Positions 1 through 10,262 of a stretch of DNA of 64,000 nt are shown here, piece by piece. Under the pieces are notes generated by a model. The model had not been told where the DNA came from. It worked only from the letters and a program-made list of their open reading frames with translations, and made no database searches. Both the position numbers and the translations under genes were made by a program. This stretch comes from Gonapodya prolifera JEL478 (lineage: Eukaryota; Monoblepharomycota; Monoblepharidomycetes; Monoblepharidales; Gonapodyaceae), in NCBI GenBank assembly GCA_001574975.1, contig KQ965801.1:189301-253300 (forward strand), read 5' to 3'. Numbering within the stretch: position 1 is the stretch's first letter; each line of letters starts with the position of its first letter.

Positions 1-930
1 CACATTTTTCGCCCTACGAATGACTCTATACGCATCTTCGAGTCTGAAAATTCCGCCATGAAGCCATCGGAACCTCTCAAAATTTTGAAAAATCCCCCAT
101 CAAGCCATCGGATCTTCGCATAATTTTCACGCAAAATATAAATGAAGATTTGTGTATATTTTTTCTTTGTACATTTTTCTCCCGGAACGGGATAATTGAA
201 AAATATGACTCCGTAGCCGAGACAATACTATTTCTACGTTCAATTTGCGACAATTTTTAAGTCCCAGTTCGCTGACTTGCATCAGATTTTGCGTGCAAAT
301 TTGGCTAATGGCTATAAAATTCATGATTTGCAGGCGCGGAATATCAAATACGTCACCGAGTGGCGACCGAGATCATACTGTTTCGACGTTCAATTTACGA
401 TAATTGTACACCCCAGTTCGCAGACTTGGGTCAACCGTCGAAGGTTGAAATTACGAATGGAACCTTGCTCAAAATGGTGAGGCTTGTATTGAACTCCGAG
501 ACCGAGTTGATGAGAGCAAGCTACGAATGACACTGAACGCATCTTCGATTCTGGAAATCGCTGTCAAGTCATTCGGGCCCTCTCAAAAATTCACGCAAAA
601 TAAATGCATATAGTATGGATATTTTTCTTTTTAATGGATATTGACCATTTGCCGAAGAGCCACACGCTTTATCTCGGTTCACCGAGATAGAGTGGGAACC
701 GTCCAAGGTTTAGATATAACGAAGGGAACCTTTTGCACCTTAAAAGGGTCATATTGAGCTCGGAGACTGAGTCGGTTCCTTTTCATCATCCTGCGCCCGC
801 AAATCATCGAAGACATCTCCGGGTAGAGCACGAGGAGATAGCTTTGTCGATGTCTATGTGACAAATATTTGCACCCCAGTTCGCCGACTTATATCAAAAT
901 CGACGGGCCATGGTCATTGTACTCATTTTT
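1..930. repeat. diverged repeats in AT-rich non-coding DNA
   Basis: No convincing gene is visible. Related blocks recur: the stretch at about 13-190 (ACGAATGACTC..., CGCATCTTCGA, CACGCAAAATA) reappears in diverged form at about 520-640, and the 10-mer CCCAGTTCGC occurs at 263-272, 412-421 and 875-884, each time followed by a GACTT-like run. This looks like old local duplication upstream of the MSV199-like gene. Function unknown; it may be decayed copies of the flank of that gene family. Confidence 0.4.
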
Positions 931-934
931 TTTT

Positions 935-1045
935 ACGGCTCTAAGAGGGCCTCTCCAAATGGACAAACTCCCGGTGAATGCCGTCGAGTCGAGTACATAT
1001 TTCTCACATAGCGACACCACCTAGTATTTGTGAGACGCACAATTT
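935..1045 (+). pseudogene. duplicated fragment of the MSV199-like gene
   Basis: The stretch around 935-1045 (AATGGACAAAC.CCCGG.GAATGCCG, then GAGTACATATTTCTCACAT) matches, with substitutions, the interior of the neighbouring gene at about 1420-1510. It encodes the same NGQTPGEC...EYIFLT segment and then meets a stop. It is a short direct duplication lying just upstream of the main copy, with no start and no remaining open frame. A relic, not a functional gene. Confidence 0.55.
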
Positions 1046-1078
1046 TTCGCTTGATTTTTTCTGTGCCATAATGTAACA

Positions 1079-1681
1079 ATGGAGGTTGTCAGGCACAATG
1101 TGGAAACGTCACCTCCAGCGTACAACTCCATTTACCCAGTGGAACCAACGCTTGAAGAGTTCACTTTGGAGCGACTTTCAGACGCAGAAAAGGAAATCTA
1201 TGCAAAGTTGTATAGTGGACGCGCAGAGGCTGAAGCCTCATCTAGTAGTAACGGAGGATCACGGCCTCCGGTGAAGTTTGAAGGTCTCTATCAAGTCGCC
1301 GGGTACACCCTGAAAGGGAACGCTAAGAGAGCTCTACTTGAACGCTCTGGTCTTCTCGAAAATGTTGACTATCAATGTTTCGTCATGAACGATGCAAACA
1401 ATGACTTAGAGAGGGTCTCTGTAAATGGACAAACGCCCGGCGAATGCCGCAAGCTTGAGTACATATTTCTCACATGGCAAGCTGCACAAATATTTGTGAT
1501 GCAAGCGCCCACTGCAGTTGGGGACATTGTGCGTAGGTTCTTTGTCCACATACTTGAACTTCAAAAAGACTACGTAAGGGCACTAGGAGAGTGTCGGACA
1601 GCCCAAGCAATAGTAGATACCAAACACGAGCAACTATTGGCCAGTCACAGCAATGAGTCAGGCGTATACATAGGAGCAATT
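1079..1681 (+). pseudogene. MSV199-like domain gene, N-terminal half (split by insertion)
   Basis: The frame opens at ATG 1079 and is open to 1978, but only the first ~200 residues look like a real domain. Residues ~65-165 (GYTLKGNAKRALLERSG..., EYIFLTWQAAQIFVMQ, VGDIVRRFFVHILELQ) resemble the MSV199/BRO-type DNA-binding module of large DNA viruses. A helical stretch follows, then the first strand of a T5orf172 (GIY-YIG-like) domain (SGVYIGAI, about 1660-1681). There the protein sense ends and GC-rich unrelated DNA begins. The second strand of the same domain resumes at about 4660, so this is the 5' half of one interrupted gene. In the family the module is thought to bind DNA; the role in a fungus is unknown. 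The family call rests on pattern resemblance only. Confidence 0.55.
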
Positions 1682-2120
1682 GGTTGGCACAGCGGACAGC
1701 AAGACGCGCCACAGGGGACACAGAACAAGTCCCTGTGGGGAGCACCAATGCGAGGGGCACTACTTGCCGGATTGCAGTGGGCTCAGAACACGGTACGGGC
1801 GTGTGGGAAAAGTGGGCCGAGTGCCTTGCTGTCGACGAGGAGGCGGACACGCTCGGGAGACCCAAGCCAAAGAGGCAAGCCGTGTAGTAGTAGCGATAGT
1901 CCCCGAAGAGACCAAACAACGAGACGTGTACGAAGACCGAAGTGCCCGAATAGAGGTTTGGGAGACAAGTTCTGTTGATCTCTGTTGGGCGACAGAAACT
2001 AACCGCACTGATAAAGGTCCTGAGCTCCTAAAGGACAAAACTAACCCCAAACGCCTAAATTTCGGTCAATTTAATCCTCCAAAGCGGGAAGAGGGCTAAA
2101 GGTCGTGCATCTCGTGAGTC

Positions 2121-3250
2121 GGTGAGAGGCGGATAATCCCTTTTTGGCGTCCAAACACAGAGCCAGTGCCAGGACACACGTTGAGAAAGCCAGAGGCACG
2201 GCAACCATGCATCACTGATCGAGGTGACAAAGCAGTCATCTTTCACACACATTGGACATCCAGTAGCCGAAAAGACGATGGTGCACTGATCCAGCGAGCT
2301 GGTTCCGACATCGCCGATCCTCCTGACCCAATCGTGGAATACAACTCGGTCTAGCAGACTGAAAACGCATGCAAAGACATTGTTGCTGAGTTTCTCAAGC
2401 GATCCAAGCCCGGGAAGCAAAGGAATGCTGCTATCCAGCACCTCACGGACTCTACCAGAAAGAAACAGCATCAAGAACAAGCGCATACACACTCTTGAGC
2501 GACGTTCGATGTAGCGATGGCACATTTTGCCCTCGAAGTGCCCTTACGATGATGTGAAACGATGTCGCACCACGCTGAATCAAGCCCCTCTACCAAGCAA
2601 CCAGGAGCCACTAGGCCTCGCTCATGACATGCGCACATATTAACAACGCTCTGTGACGTACCGCAGACGAAAAAGCTGTCCATATCTCCACAATTGAACA
2701 AGATGATGTTCCGGTGCACGCTACCATGATCGCAACACCAAACTAACGTTTTCTGGCCGCAACAAGGGCGCAAACTTCTCTTTCAAACAAATTTCGGTGC
2801 AAAAGCTGAGGTATCGCAGTGTCGCTCCGTTTTATCACTGAAGTTCGCATACTGAATCGGGTCATAAAAACAAGATCCAAACTCACGGACAAGAACAGTT
2901 CGGCCAGCGCCGACGCCCTCCAAGCTGCTGCTGCACTATGCCATAATGCTCGCAAAAGTTGAGCGCTGTAGGACACTGCCCCACCGAATGAGTACCCGAC
3001 AACGCAAATTCATGCCATGGATGACCCCACTGGATTTCATGACACTCGCAAGCCCCGAAACGCCATTCGCCCAGACAGATACAAGTAAGATCATGCGTGG
3101 ACGATCTTTCTTTTTTTGAATTCAGTCATCGAGGTGTCCATCAACGACCCAGAATGCTGCGGTAGCTCAGAGACTGATTCAGTCAGTGGAGCTGCCAGCA
3201 GGAATGCTTTTCTATCTATAGGCTCAGAATATGTTGCTTTTTTGACAGTG
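2121..3250. repeat. left arm of 1130-bp inverted repeat
   Basis: This arm pairs with 3509-4638 as reverse complement about an axis at 3379.5 (paired coordinates sum to 6759). Three open frames on the minus strand of this arm are identical over about 1 kb to plus-strand frames of the other arm. Three mismatches cluster near the outer end, around 2158-2168. None of the translated frames resembles a family I know. Confidence 0.85.
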
Positions 3251-3508
3251 TGCTGTGTTGGTGAAACGATATACACTTCGGTATTTTCAGCTTCGGCCGC
3301 GATTTTGCCATATTATTTGTATTGTCATAGAGGCGAGCTCTCTCGTTGAAACCAAGCGAAACCACGAGTTTTATGACATTACCACATCAAATTTTTTACA
3401 TTACTTCCCTAGTCCCCCCGATGGTCTTCGGCGGGACGTACAAAATATTGTTGGCCAAGTCGCGACCGAAGCTCCGATTTTGGTGTATATCACGGGAACG
3501 ACAGTCAT
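3251..3508. other. spacer of the inverted repeat, itself partly palindromic
   Basis: The 258-bp loop is not simply unique: AGCTTCGGCCGCG at about 3289 faces CGCGACCGAAGCT ending at about 3473, within a few bases of the same axis as the arms. The palindrome therefore continues into the spacer in a strongly diverged form. No gene is seen. Confidence 0.6.
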
Positions 3509-4638
3509 CACTGTCAAAAAAGCAACATATTCTGAGCCTATAGATAGAAAAGCATTCCTGCTGGCAGCTCCACTGACTGAATCAGTCTCTGAGCTACCGC
3601 AGCATTCTGGGTCGTTGATGGACACCTCGATGACTGAATTCAAAAAAAGAAAGATCGTCCACGCATGATCTTACTTGTATCTGTCTGGGCGAATGGCGTT
3701 TCGGGGCTTGCGAGTGTCATGAAATCCAGTGGGGTCATCCATGGCATGAATTTGCGTTGTCGGGTACTCATTCGGTGGGGCAGTGTCCTACAGCGCTCAA
3801 CTTTTGCGAGCATTATGGCATAGTGCAGCAGCAGCTTGGAGGGCGTCGGCGCTGGCCGAACTGTTCTTGTCCGTGAGTTTGGATCTTGTTTTTATGACCC
3901 GATTCAGTATGCGAACTTCAGTGATAAAACGGAGCGACACTGCGATACCTCAGCTTTTGCACCGAAATTTGTTTGAAAGAGAAGTTTGCGCCCTTGTTGC
4001 GGCCAGAAAACGTTAGTTTGGTGTTGCGATCATGGTAGCGTGCACCGGAACATCATCTTGTTCAATTGTGGAGATATGGACAGCTTTTTCGTCTGCGGTA
4101 CGTCACAGAGCGTTGTTAATATGTGCGCATGTCATGAGCGAGGCCTAGTGGCTCCTGGTTGCTTGGTAGAGGGGCTTGATTCAGCGTGGTGCGACATCGT
4201 TTCACATCATCGTAAGGGCACTTCGAGGGCAAAATGTGCCATCGCTACATCGAACGTCGCTCAAGAGTGTGTATGCGCTTGTTCTTGATGCTGTTTCTTT
4301 CTGGTAGAGTCCGTGAGGTGCTGGATAGCAGCATTCCTTTGCTTCCCGGGCTTGGATCGCTTGAGAAACTCAGCAACAATGTCTTTGCATGCGTTTTCAG
4401 TCTGCTAGACCGAGTTGTATTCCACGATTGGGTCAGGAGGATCGGCGATGTCGGAACCAGCTCGCTGGATCAGTGCACCATCGTCTTTTCGGCTACTGGA
4501 TGTCCAATGTGTGTGAAAGATGACTGCTTTGTCACCTCGATCAGTGATGCATGGTTGCCGTGCCTCTGGCTTTCTCAACGTGTGTCCTGGAAATGGCTCT
4601 ATGTTTGGACGCCAAAAAGGGATTATCCGCCTCTCACC
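3509..4638. repeat. right arm of 1130-bp inverted repeat
   Basis: Reverse complement of 2121-3250. Plus-strand frames at 3783-4016, 3986-4288 and 4234-4620 mirror minus-strand frames of the left arm. They overlap one another and show no domain, so they may be incidental. The arm ends at 4638, immediately before the T5orf172 coding sequence resumes. Confidence 0.85.
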
Positions 4639-5011
4639 AGGGAACAGGCATCTCCACAACTAAGTCAGGAGACTATTACAAGTTCGGATACGCCAAACAG
4701 CTGCGCGAGCGCATTCGCGATCATCTAAGATCATTTTCTGTATTTCGTTTGGTACACTTTTAGCACTCACGGCAGTATGCAGCTGTGGAGAATGCATTCA
4801 AAACCGATCCAGTTGTTCGAAACTGCAGGACCACGTACATTGACAAGTTGGCCAACAACCAAACGGAGATAGCTTGCTTTGATGACGAATTCACGTTCAA
4901 AGACGCAATTGTTTTGCTTGCGAAAAAAGCGAAATGTGAAGGCTCGTCTGACGAGAGTGCGGATGCATTGCAGTTCCAAGAACAGCTGACGGAACAGGAG
5001 CGATACAGGGC

Positions 5012-5100
5012 GGAGCAGGAAACATGGAAGGCTGAGCAGGAAACGCGGAAGACCGAGCAGGAAACGCGGAAGGTTGAGCAGGAAGTGCAGAGGACAGAGC
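5012..5100 (+). repeat. 21-bp minisatellite encoding coiled-coil heptads
   Basis: Units of about 21 bp (GAGCAGGAAACGCGGAAG-type) repeat four times and encode the heptad (A/T/V)EQETRK. The repeat lies inside the coiled coil of the gene above and keeps frame. Confidence 0.75.
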
Positions 5101-5518
5101 AGCTGTGCCTTCGTCTTGAGCTTGCAAAATTGAAATTGTGCGACAGGATGACGGTTTCTGCCCCAAGAAGACAAATCCAAGCGTGGAGTGGAACTGTGGA
5201 AAGCACAGTAGATGATGTTGAAAACCCCAATCAAGGGGAAGATCGTGAAAAGGGAAAGGAGGTACGACTCGTGGCACCGAGCGAGCAACTGGCAATGGCA
5301 ATTGCGCAGAAAGAGCTGAGGGACAAAGACATCGAACAGCTTGAGCGACTCAGAGAAAACCAGCGATTATCCGACGACTCGGCTCACAGTCATAACATTG
5401 TTCCAGGAGACGGGGAAGCGCAGCGCGAGTCCACATCTCAGAGCGACAGCCATTTTGAAAACGTGCCTCCGAGTGACAGCGCGACTCAGAGTGAGCCCAC
5501 GCGTCAGAGTGAAGCGGT

Positions 5519-5881
5519 GACCGTAACTCCCGCGAGCAACCCTATGCAGGCGACAGTATCTCCTGCGAACCACCCCACGCAAGTGACCGTCACTCCTGCA
5601 AACAACACCACACCGGCGATCGCAACACCAGCGAACAACCCCGCGTCGGCGACCGTTAATGCTCCAAACAACCCCACACCGGTGACAGTACCTCCTGCGA
5701 ATAATCCCACATCGGCGACTGTACCGCATGCAAACCACACCACGCCAGTGATCGCAACGCCTGCAAACAATCCAACACCGGTGGCCGTTACCCCTGCAAA
5801 CAACAACATGCCAGTGATCGGAACTCTTGCAAACAACCCCGGGTCGGTGACCGTTACACCTCCAAACAACCCCACGCCCGC
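5519..5881 (+). repeat. 33-bp tandem repeat encoding 11-residue TVTPANNPTPV units
   Basis: Eleven in-frame units of 33 bp encode variants of TVTPANNPTPV (for example TVSPANHPTQV, IATPANNPASA, TVPHANHTTPV). This Pro/Asn/Thr-rich segment is probably an unstructured linker between the coiled coil and the C-terminal fold. Units are diverged but all keep length, so the array kept frame while it evolved. Confidence 0.85.
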
Positions 5882-6299
5882 GAATAACACAGTGCCGGTG
5901 ACCGCACAACAAGTTGCTCAAACCGCAGTTCCGACTGGGGTTAGTAACCCTAACCCTGGCGCGGTTGTGATCAGTGCCCCAGCGCGACCTAATCCCCGTC
6001 CTGCAGGGGATCCTTGGGCTTTGTTCTGGTCCGAATGTCTGGTTGCGTCTGCAAATGAGCGTGTCTCTGCGTCCTGCATTAGAAAAATGTATGTTCTCTG
6101 GCTCGAGGACAACGGGTACGCGGAAGGGTCTTACCCAGTTCACCACAAGAATTTTCACGATAAAATGCAGAACCTAGGAGTTCGGGTCCAAAAGCTGCAG
6201 TTTCCAAACGCGTACCAAGACGGGGTAAGAGGATACGACTTCACTGACGCTGCCATCCAAATGTTTGGAGCTCTAATGAACCCACCAATCTCGCGTTAG

Positions 6300-6697
6300 A
6301 TGCGTAGTATAACTTAGTAGGAACTTATACATTCTCATTCGGAAAAAAAAACTTAAATCTTTTGAACACAGCAGGTCGTTGGAGACCGTTGACTGGTTCT
6401 TTTGCACTCCCCGAATACTCGGACTCTGCATACTGAGACTAGTGATACCACGCTTTTGGTGAAAGTGTCCCGAACCTCCCCCCACACAATTAAAAAACCC
6501 ACTGCTCAGCGAGTACCGAGCGAGTGTTGAGTGGCGTTTCCTCGTCGGAAACCGCGACCATTTGACATAGATTTTACCAGTTAGTCGTTTTTAGTCACAG
6601 TAATGTGGCGGAGATGGCGTGACCACAGTATGTTCGGGTACAAAAAACGTTCCATTGTTGCCGAGTTTATTATTTCCATTCATTTTTCAATCCCACG
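6300..6697. other. intergenic, no gene seen
   Basis: About 400 bp between the end of the interrupted gene and the ankyrin-TPR gene. It should contain the promoter of the latter. No motif stands out. Confidence 0.5.
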
Positions 6698-7885
6698 ATG
6701 GACTGCCAAGAGATTGCAAACCGCGCAATACAAACCTACGGCTCTATCAACAGAGCTTTTGCGGAAGAGTGCGGTCGAGGCGCAATAGGCGTCGCGAAAT
6801 ACCTCCTCAACGAAGGTGCTGATATTGAATACGAAAACGGCACCCCGCTCCGGTTCGCAGCAAAAAATGGTCACGTCGACGTGGTATCTTTCCTCCTCCA
6901 GAGCGGAGGCCTCGTCGACGCAGAGAGCAACGCAGCAGCTCTCTGTCTCGCCGCGTACAACGGTCGCGCGGACATTGTCTCTCTCCTCTTAAGTCACGGC
7001 GCAGACGTTCACGTGCGGGAGGTGGTGCAGCATGAACTTGCAGGTGCGTACCGCGCCAATGGCCAGGTGGGCAAAGCAGCGGAGCTGCTTGAGAAGGTGG
7101 TGCCCATCAAAGCGCGCGTTCTGGCAGAGGACCACAGAGACCGGCTGGTGTCGCACCATGCACTGGCCATTGCGTACCTGGACAATGGCCTGGTGGGCAA
7201 GGCAACAGAGCTGCTTGAGAAGGTTGTGGCCATTCACACACGAGTTCTGGCAGATGAGCACCCTTCCCGGCTGCTGTCTCAGAGTGTACTTGGCAGACTA
7301 TATTACAAACGTGGTGAGGGTGACAGAGCCGTCAAGTTACTGGAGAATGTTGTTGCTATTCGGATGCACACCTCAGAGGAGGATCACCCTCACCGGCTCG
7401 CGTCCCAGCGTGAACTTGCAAATGCATATCGGACCTGTGGGCAGGTGGCCAAGGCAGTGTTGATTCTGGAGCATGTGGTTGCCATCACGGAGCGCACCAT
7501 GTCTCAGGAACGCCAAGACGGTTTGAAGTCACAACAATCTCTTGCCATGGCATATGAGGCCAGTGGACAGCTGGAAAAGGCCTTGCCGCTTCTGGAGAAT
7601 GTGGTTTTGATTGCGGCGAGTACAATGTCAGAGGATCATTTCTTGCGCGTGCAGTGGGAACCGCAGCTATCCGCGATGCGTGAGAGACAGCACCAGAGCA
7701 GTGGAGGACCAGCCATGCCTCAGCAGACTGAACCAGCCATTCCAGTCGCGGCAGAGCCCTTGGCGATCAGAACGGCTCATCTATCTCCCGCACAGCTTGG
7801 TACCTTGGTGGACGCGGACAGCTCACGCAGCAGCTCCAAGAAGAGCGTGGGTCGTTTTGTGAAGGGATTGTTTAAGCATCGGTAG
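6698..7885 (+). CDS. ankyrin + tetratricopeptide repeat protein
   Basis: Single open exon, 395 residues, from ATG 6698 (CCACGATGG context). Residues ~25-112 hold two to three ankyrin repeats (NGTPLRFAAKNGHVDVVSFLL, LCLAAYNGRADIVSLLLSHG). Residues ~113-330 hold five TPRs with 42-residue period of the type common in fungal NLR proteins (ANGQVGKAAELLEKVV, then ...EDHxDRLxSxHALA). A low-complexity linker leads to a basic tail ending SVGRFVKGLFKHR, nearly the same as the tail of the TPR protein at 14303-15268. There is no nucleotide-binding domain, so it may be an adaptor or an NLR derivative whose front was replaced by ankyrin repeats. Protein-protein interaction is the only role the sequence supports. 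Confidence 0.85.
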   Translation: MDCQEIANRAIQTYGSINRAFAEECGRGAIGVAKYLLNEGADIEYENGTPLRFAAKNGHVDVVSFLLQSGGLVDAESNAAALCLAAYNGRADIVSLLLSHGADVHVREVVQHELAGAYRANGQVGKAAELLEKVVPIKARVLAEDHRDRLVSHHALAIAYLDNGLVGKATELLEKVVAIHTRVLADEHPSRLLSQSVLGRLYYKRGEGDRAVKLLENVVAIRMHTSEEDHPHRLASQRELANAYRTCGQVAKAVLILEHVVAITERTMSQERQDGLKSQQSLAMAYEASGQLEKALPLLENVVLIAASTMSEDHFLRVQWEPQLSAMRERQHQSSGGPAMPQQTEPAIPVAAEPLAIRTAHLSPAQLGTLVDADSSRSSSKKSVGRFVKGLFKHR

Positions 7886-8880
7886 TGGAGGGTGAAGATG
7901 ACTCGAGGTGAAGTGACATTTGGCTCTACACAGTAGTGATGTAATCTTATTGTAATGTGATTTAGAAGCGCATGCACGCGAACCGAGTTGGAAAATTCGT
8001 GAAGCAGTTTCCTTTGCGATTCCATACGTAATTGAGGTGCAGTGCGGTTGTTCACGCTATGCGTCCATGACGACGAGCAAGCAGACCTCGTTAGAGTGGG
8101 CGTCCGTTCCACTCACTGAGCATGCAGCCCTATCAAGGGCAAAATGCGTCGCAAGGTGGAAAAGGTGTGCATTAACGCCGATAAGTGCTGGTTCTGAGCG
8201 CAGGTCAATCAACGGTCTATTGGGAGAATGAGCCAGAGCATGACGCGGCGACATTGCGCAGTCAGCAGTGGATGCACTTCTATGGAACGTGGCGTGTGGC
8301 GTGTTGCGACTCGCACGCACTCGCATCGCTCGTTTCTCTGAGAATCGCAACGAAGAGAGGACACACGATCGGTGCTGCGGACATGCGGCAGAATACATTC
8401 CCGTTCTTCCACGAACGCAAAGCGGAGACACGGAGCGGACGAAGGACCGGGCGTGCAACGTGCGTGTGGCGGTGTGATCCGATGTGCGCGGCATGCGGTT
8501 TCCGCGTGGTGGGAGCTGCTTCGCGATCGGAGCACACTCGGCTCTCGCAGCAACGGGCACTCGCCACAGCCATCGGCAGCGTCCTCCACCCCCACCTCCA
8601 CCTTCGCCGACGCCGCGTGGCATCTGCAGGGTGTTTCCCGCTGCCGCCATACTGCGGTTCTCTCGTCGCCAAGGACATCGAAACTACGGCGGCACCTGTC
8701 CTCGGCGCTTCACCTCCCCTCGCGTCTCTTCCCCTGCACCTCATCTTTCGCACACGGCGCGTGACGTTGCGTGTCTTTTCCACAGCGGCAACACGCGTCA
8801 ACAATAACAACCGCCGAACCAAACCCCATCCACCCAGCTAAACCAGCACGCTACCACACTACCACCCCAGCAATTTGACC
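7886..8880. other. intergenic, no convincing gene
   Basis: The 3' flank of the ankyrin-TPR gene grades into GC-rich DNA from about 8200. Overlapping open frames on both strands reflect base composition; none shows a domain. Nothing can be assigned. Confidence 0.4.
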
Positions 8881-8884
8881 TCAC

Positions 8885-9788
8885 ATGCCGACGACATCCT
8901 GGCGTACGGCTTCGCGCACGTACTGTCTGTTCACCCCGCCCACCCCCAGAATGGCAGGAACTGGCGAAAAGTATCACGTCCTTTGCTGGCGTGCACGTGG
9001 GCGGCGTCCAGGGACTGATGCAGGGACAGGCGCGGGAGTGGAGGGTGCGGTCTGCTGTGGTGGAGGAGGGCGGGGCGGGGACGGGGAGCTGGAGGACCAG
9101 AGGGGTGGAAAGTGAAAGAAGACAATGCACCCAGTGGACAACAATGAGCGGTGGATTGCAAAATTCTGCGTCTTTGAGTTCGCTCCGGGGCATGTGTGGG
9201 TATTTTCTTGCGCGTCATATGGTTGCGGAATACCTCCCTCCATGCACCCTTCCCTTTACCTTCACCACCGCTGCCCATCCTTCATCTCACCAACCCTCCC
9301 TTTCCCCCACAGGCACCGCTGTTACCCAGCAAACACACAGGGTCCCATCCACTCCCCGCCGCCCTGCCTGCGCGCGTCGACGTTGCCCCGCGTCCGTCTC
9401 GCCACACACCCTAATTCCACGGCTGCTTGACCCGGAGGCATCTCGAAACGTGTTTGGTGAGAGCCGCGCCGTGGACGAGGACGATGTGGAGGAACACGGG
9501 ACGGGACCCAGGCCGGTGAAGGCACCGCGGCAAATGACGACTCCGCTTACGTCTGACGTCACGCGTCACCCGCACGCCGGGGGGGGTTCTGGTCCGCTTT
9601 GCCGCAAGAACCACCTCGCTATGGATCCACGTGTTCGAGACGCTTCCCTCGCCCACGCGGATCCCGCCTCTGCCCGAACTCTCGCTCCTCCCGCTGGCGC
9701 GCGTGACTGGTCGCCCGCTGCTCGACCCCGTCCTGGCAGCGAACTATGTACATATGCTGGGGTACAACGTCGACCTGGGGTGCCTGTA
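8885..9788 (+). pseudogene. possible multi-exon or decayed coding region, unassigned
   Basis: Two stretches read like protein. Around 8896-9035, DDILAYGFAHVLSVHP is followed, after a one-base frame change in a C run near 8943, by WQELAKSITSFAGVHVGGVQ. Around 9560-9788, VLVRFAARTTSLWIHVFE and TGRPLLDPVLAANYVHMLGY run to a TAG. An AG acceptor precedes the first, and CAG acceptor-like sites occur between them. I could not join them into one frame or name a family, so this may be a broken gene. Other open frames here are composition artefacts. Confidence 0.25.
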
Positions 9789-10262
9789 GACGCAGGAGCA
9801 TGTGTGGTTTGGCGCTGTCGAGGGGTTCGAGTGTGGTGCTGGATGGACACTAAGGGCTGGGTAGGTGGTGGGCGGGCGCCGGTCGACGGAAGAGGGGGCA
9901 GCCGAGGCAAACTAGGTGTGGCGAAAGTGAAACACCGGCAGAACAAAGGAGAAGAATGTGTGCAGGAGCGCGAATGAGAAGCAAAAGATGTGGGAAGCGT
10001 CTGAGAGGCGATGTGGCCGTGTGCCGAGACCGCTTTTGCTCTGGAAAAGTATTGTAGTGTGGGGTGTATGGTGTCGAACATGTAAAAGTGTGACCTCGAT
10101 TTGCCCCGGTGAAAGGAACATCGCCCGCGGCTGAACTCCGCCGGGTAATTTCGCGTACCTGCCCCTCGGCCAACGGAATAACTGGTTTGATTCACACAAG
10201 CTTACATAACGACAATCCCATAAAAACCCAGCGAGTAGACTGTGCAGTAGTCAAACAATACA
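9789..10262. other. intergenic, no gene seen
   Basis: Contains the upstream region of the SDR gene that starts at 10263. No feature recognised. Confidence 0.4.

Larger units (their letters stand above)
1682..4640. mobile_element. ~3-kb insertion splitting the MSV199/T5orf172 gene
   Basis: Limits are set by where the host reading frame stops making sense (after 1681) and resumes (about 4641). The left 440 bp (1682-2120) is unique, GC-rich and open in several frames without a recognisable product. The rest is a giant inverted repeat (2121-3250 and 3509-4638) around a 258-bp spacer. No transposase, LTR or clear target-site duplication was found. It could be a foldback-type element, a non-autonomous element, or two nested insertions. 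The insertion point falls inside the T5orf172 domain. Confidence 0.55.
4641..6299 (+). pseudogene. T5orf172 / coiled-coil / primase-tail-like gene, C-terminal half
   Basis: The frame resumes after the insertion with the second part of a T5orf172 GIY-YIG-like domain (DYYKFGYAKQLRERI, about 4672-4716). One in-frame TAG at about 4759 then interrupts it, and the same frame continues to the stop at 6297-6299. After the domain come a Glu/Gln/Arg coiled coil (heptads EQETxKx, about 5000-5110), a charged linker, eleven 11-residue repeats (5519-5881), and a folded ~100-residue C-terminus (LFWSECLVASANERVSASC..., YVLWLEDNGY, YDFTDAAIQMF). That last part resembles the winged-helix tail of D5-type viral and phage primase-helicases. 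In viruses such proteins act on nucleic acid; here the stop and the insertion argue for a dead gene. The primase-tail comparison is tentative. Confidence 0.5.

Noticed and set aside
2121-4638. Whole palindrome as an assembly artefact
   Set aside because: Clustered mismatches at the outer ends and a diverged palindromic spacer are not expected of a mirrored-contig error, though long reads are still needed.
5941-5962. AACCCTAACCCT resembling telomere repeat
   Set aside because: Only two units, in frame as part of the repetitive protein; not telomeric.
5367-6158. 263-residue minus-strand frame rich in Gly/Val/Arg
   Set aside because: Shadow of the 33-bp repeat array on the other strand.
8185-8841. 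218-residue plus-strand frame and several overlapping minus-strand frames
   Set aside because: GC-rich DNA gives long open frames on both strands at once; no domain, no codon-like pattern and no splice logic.
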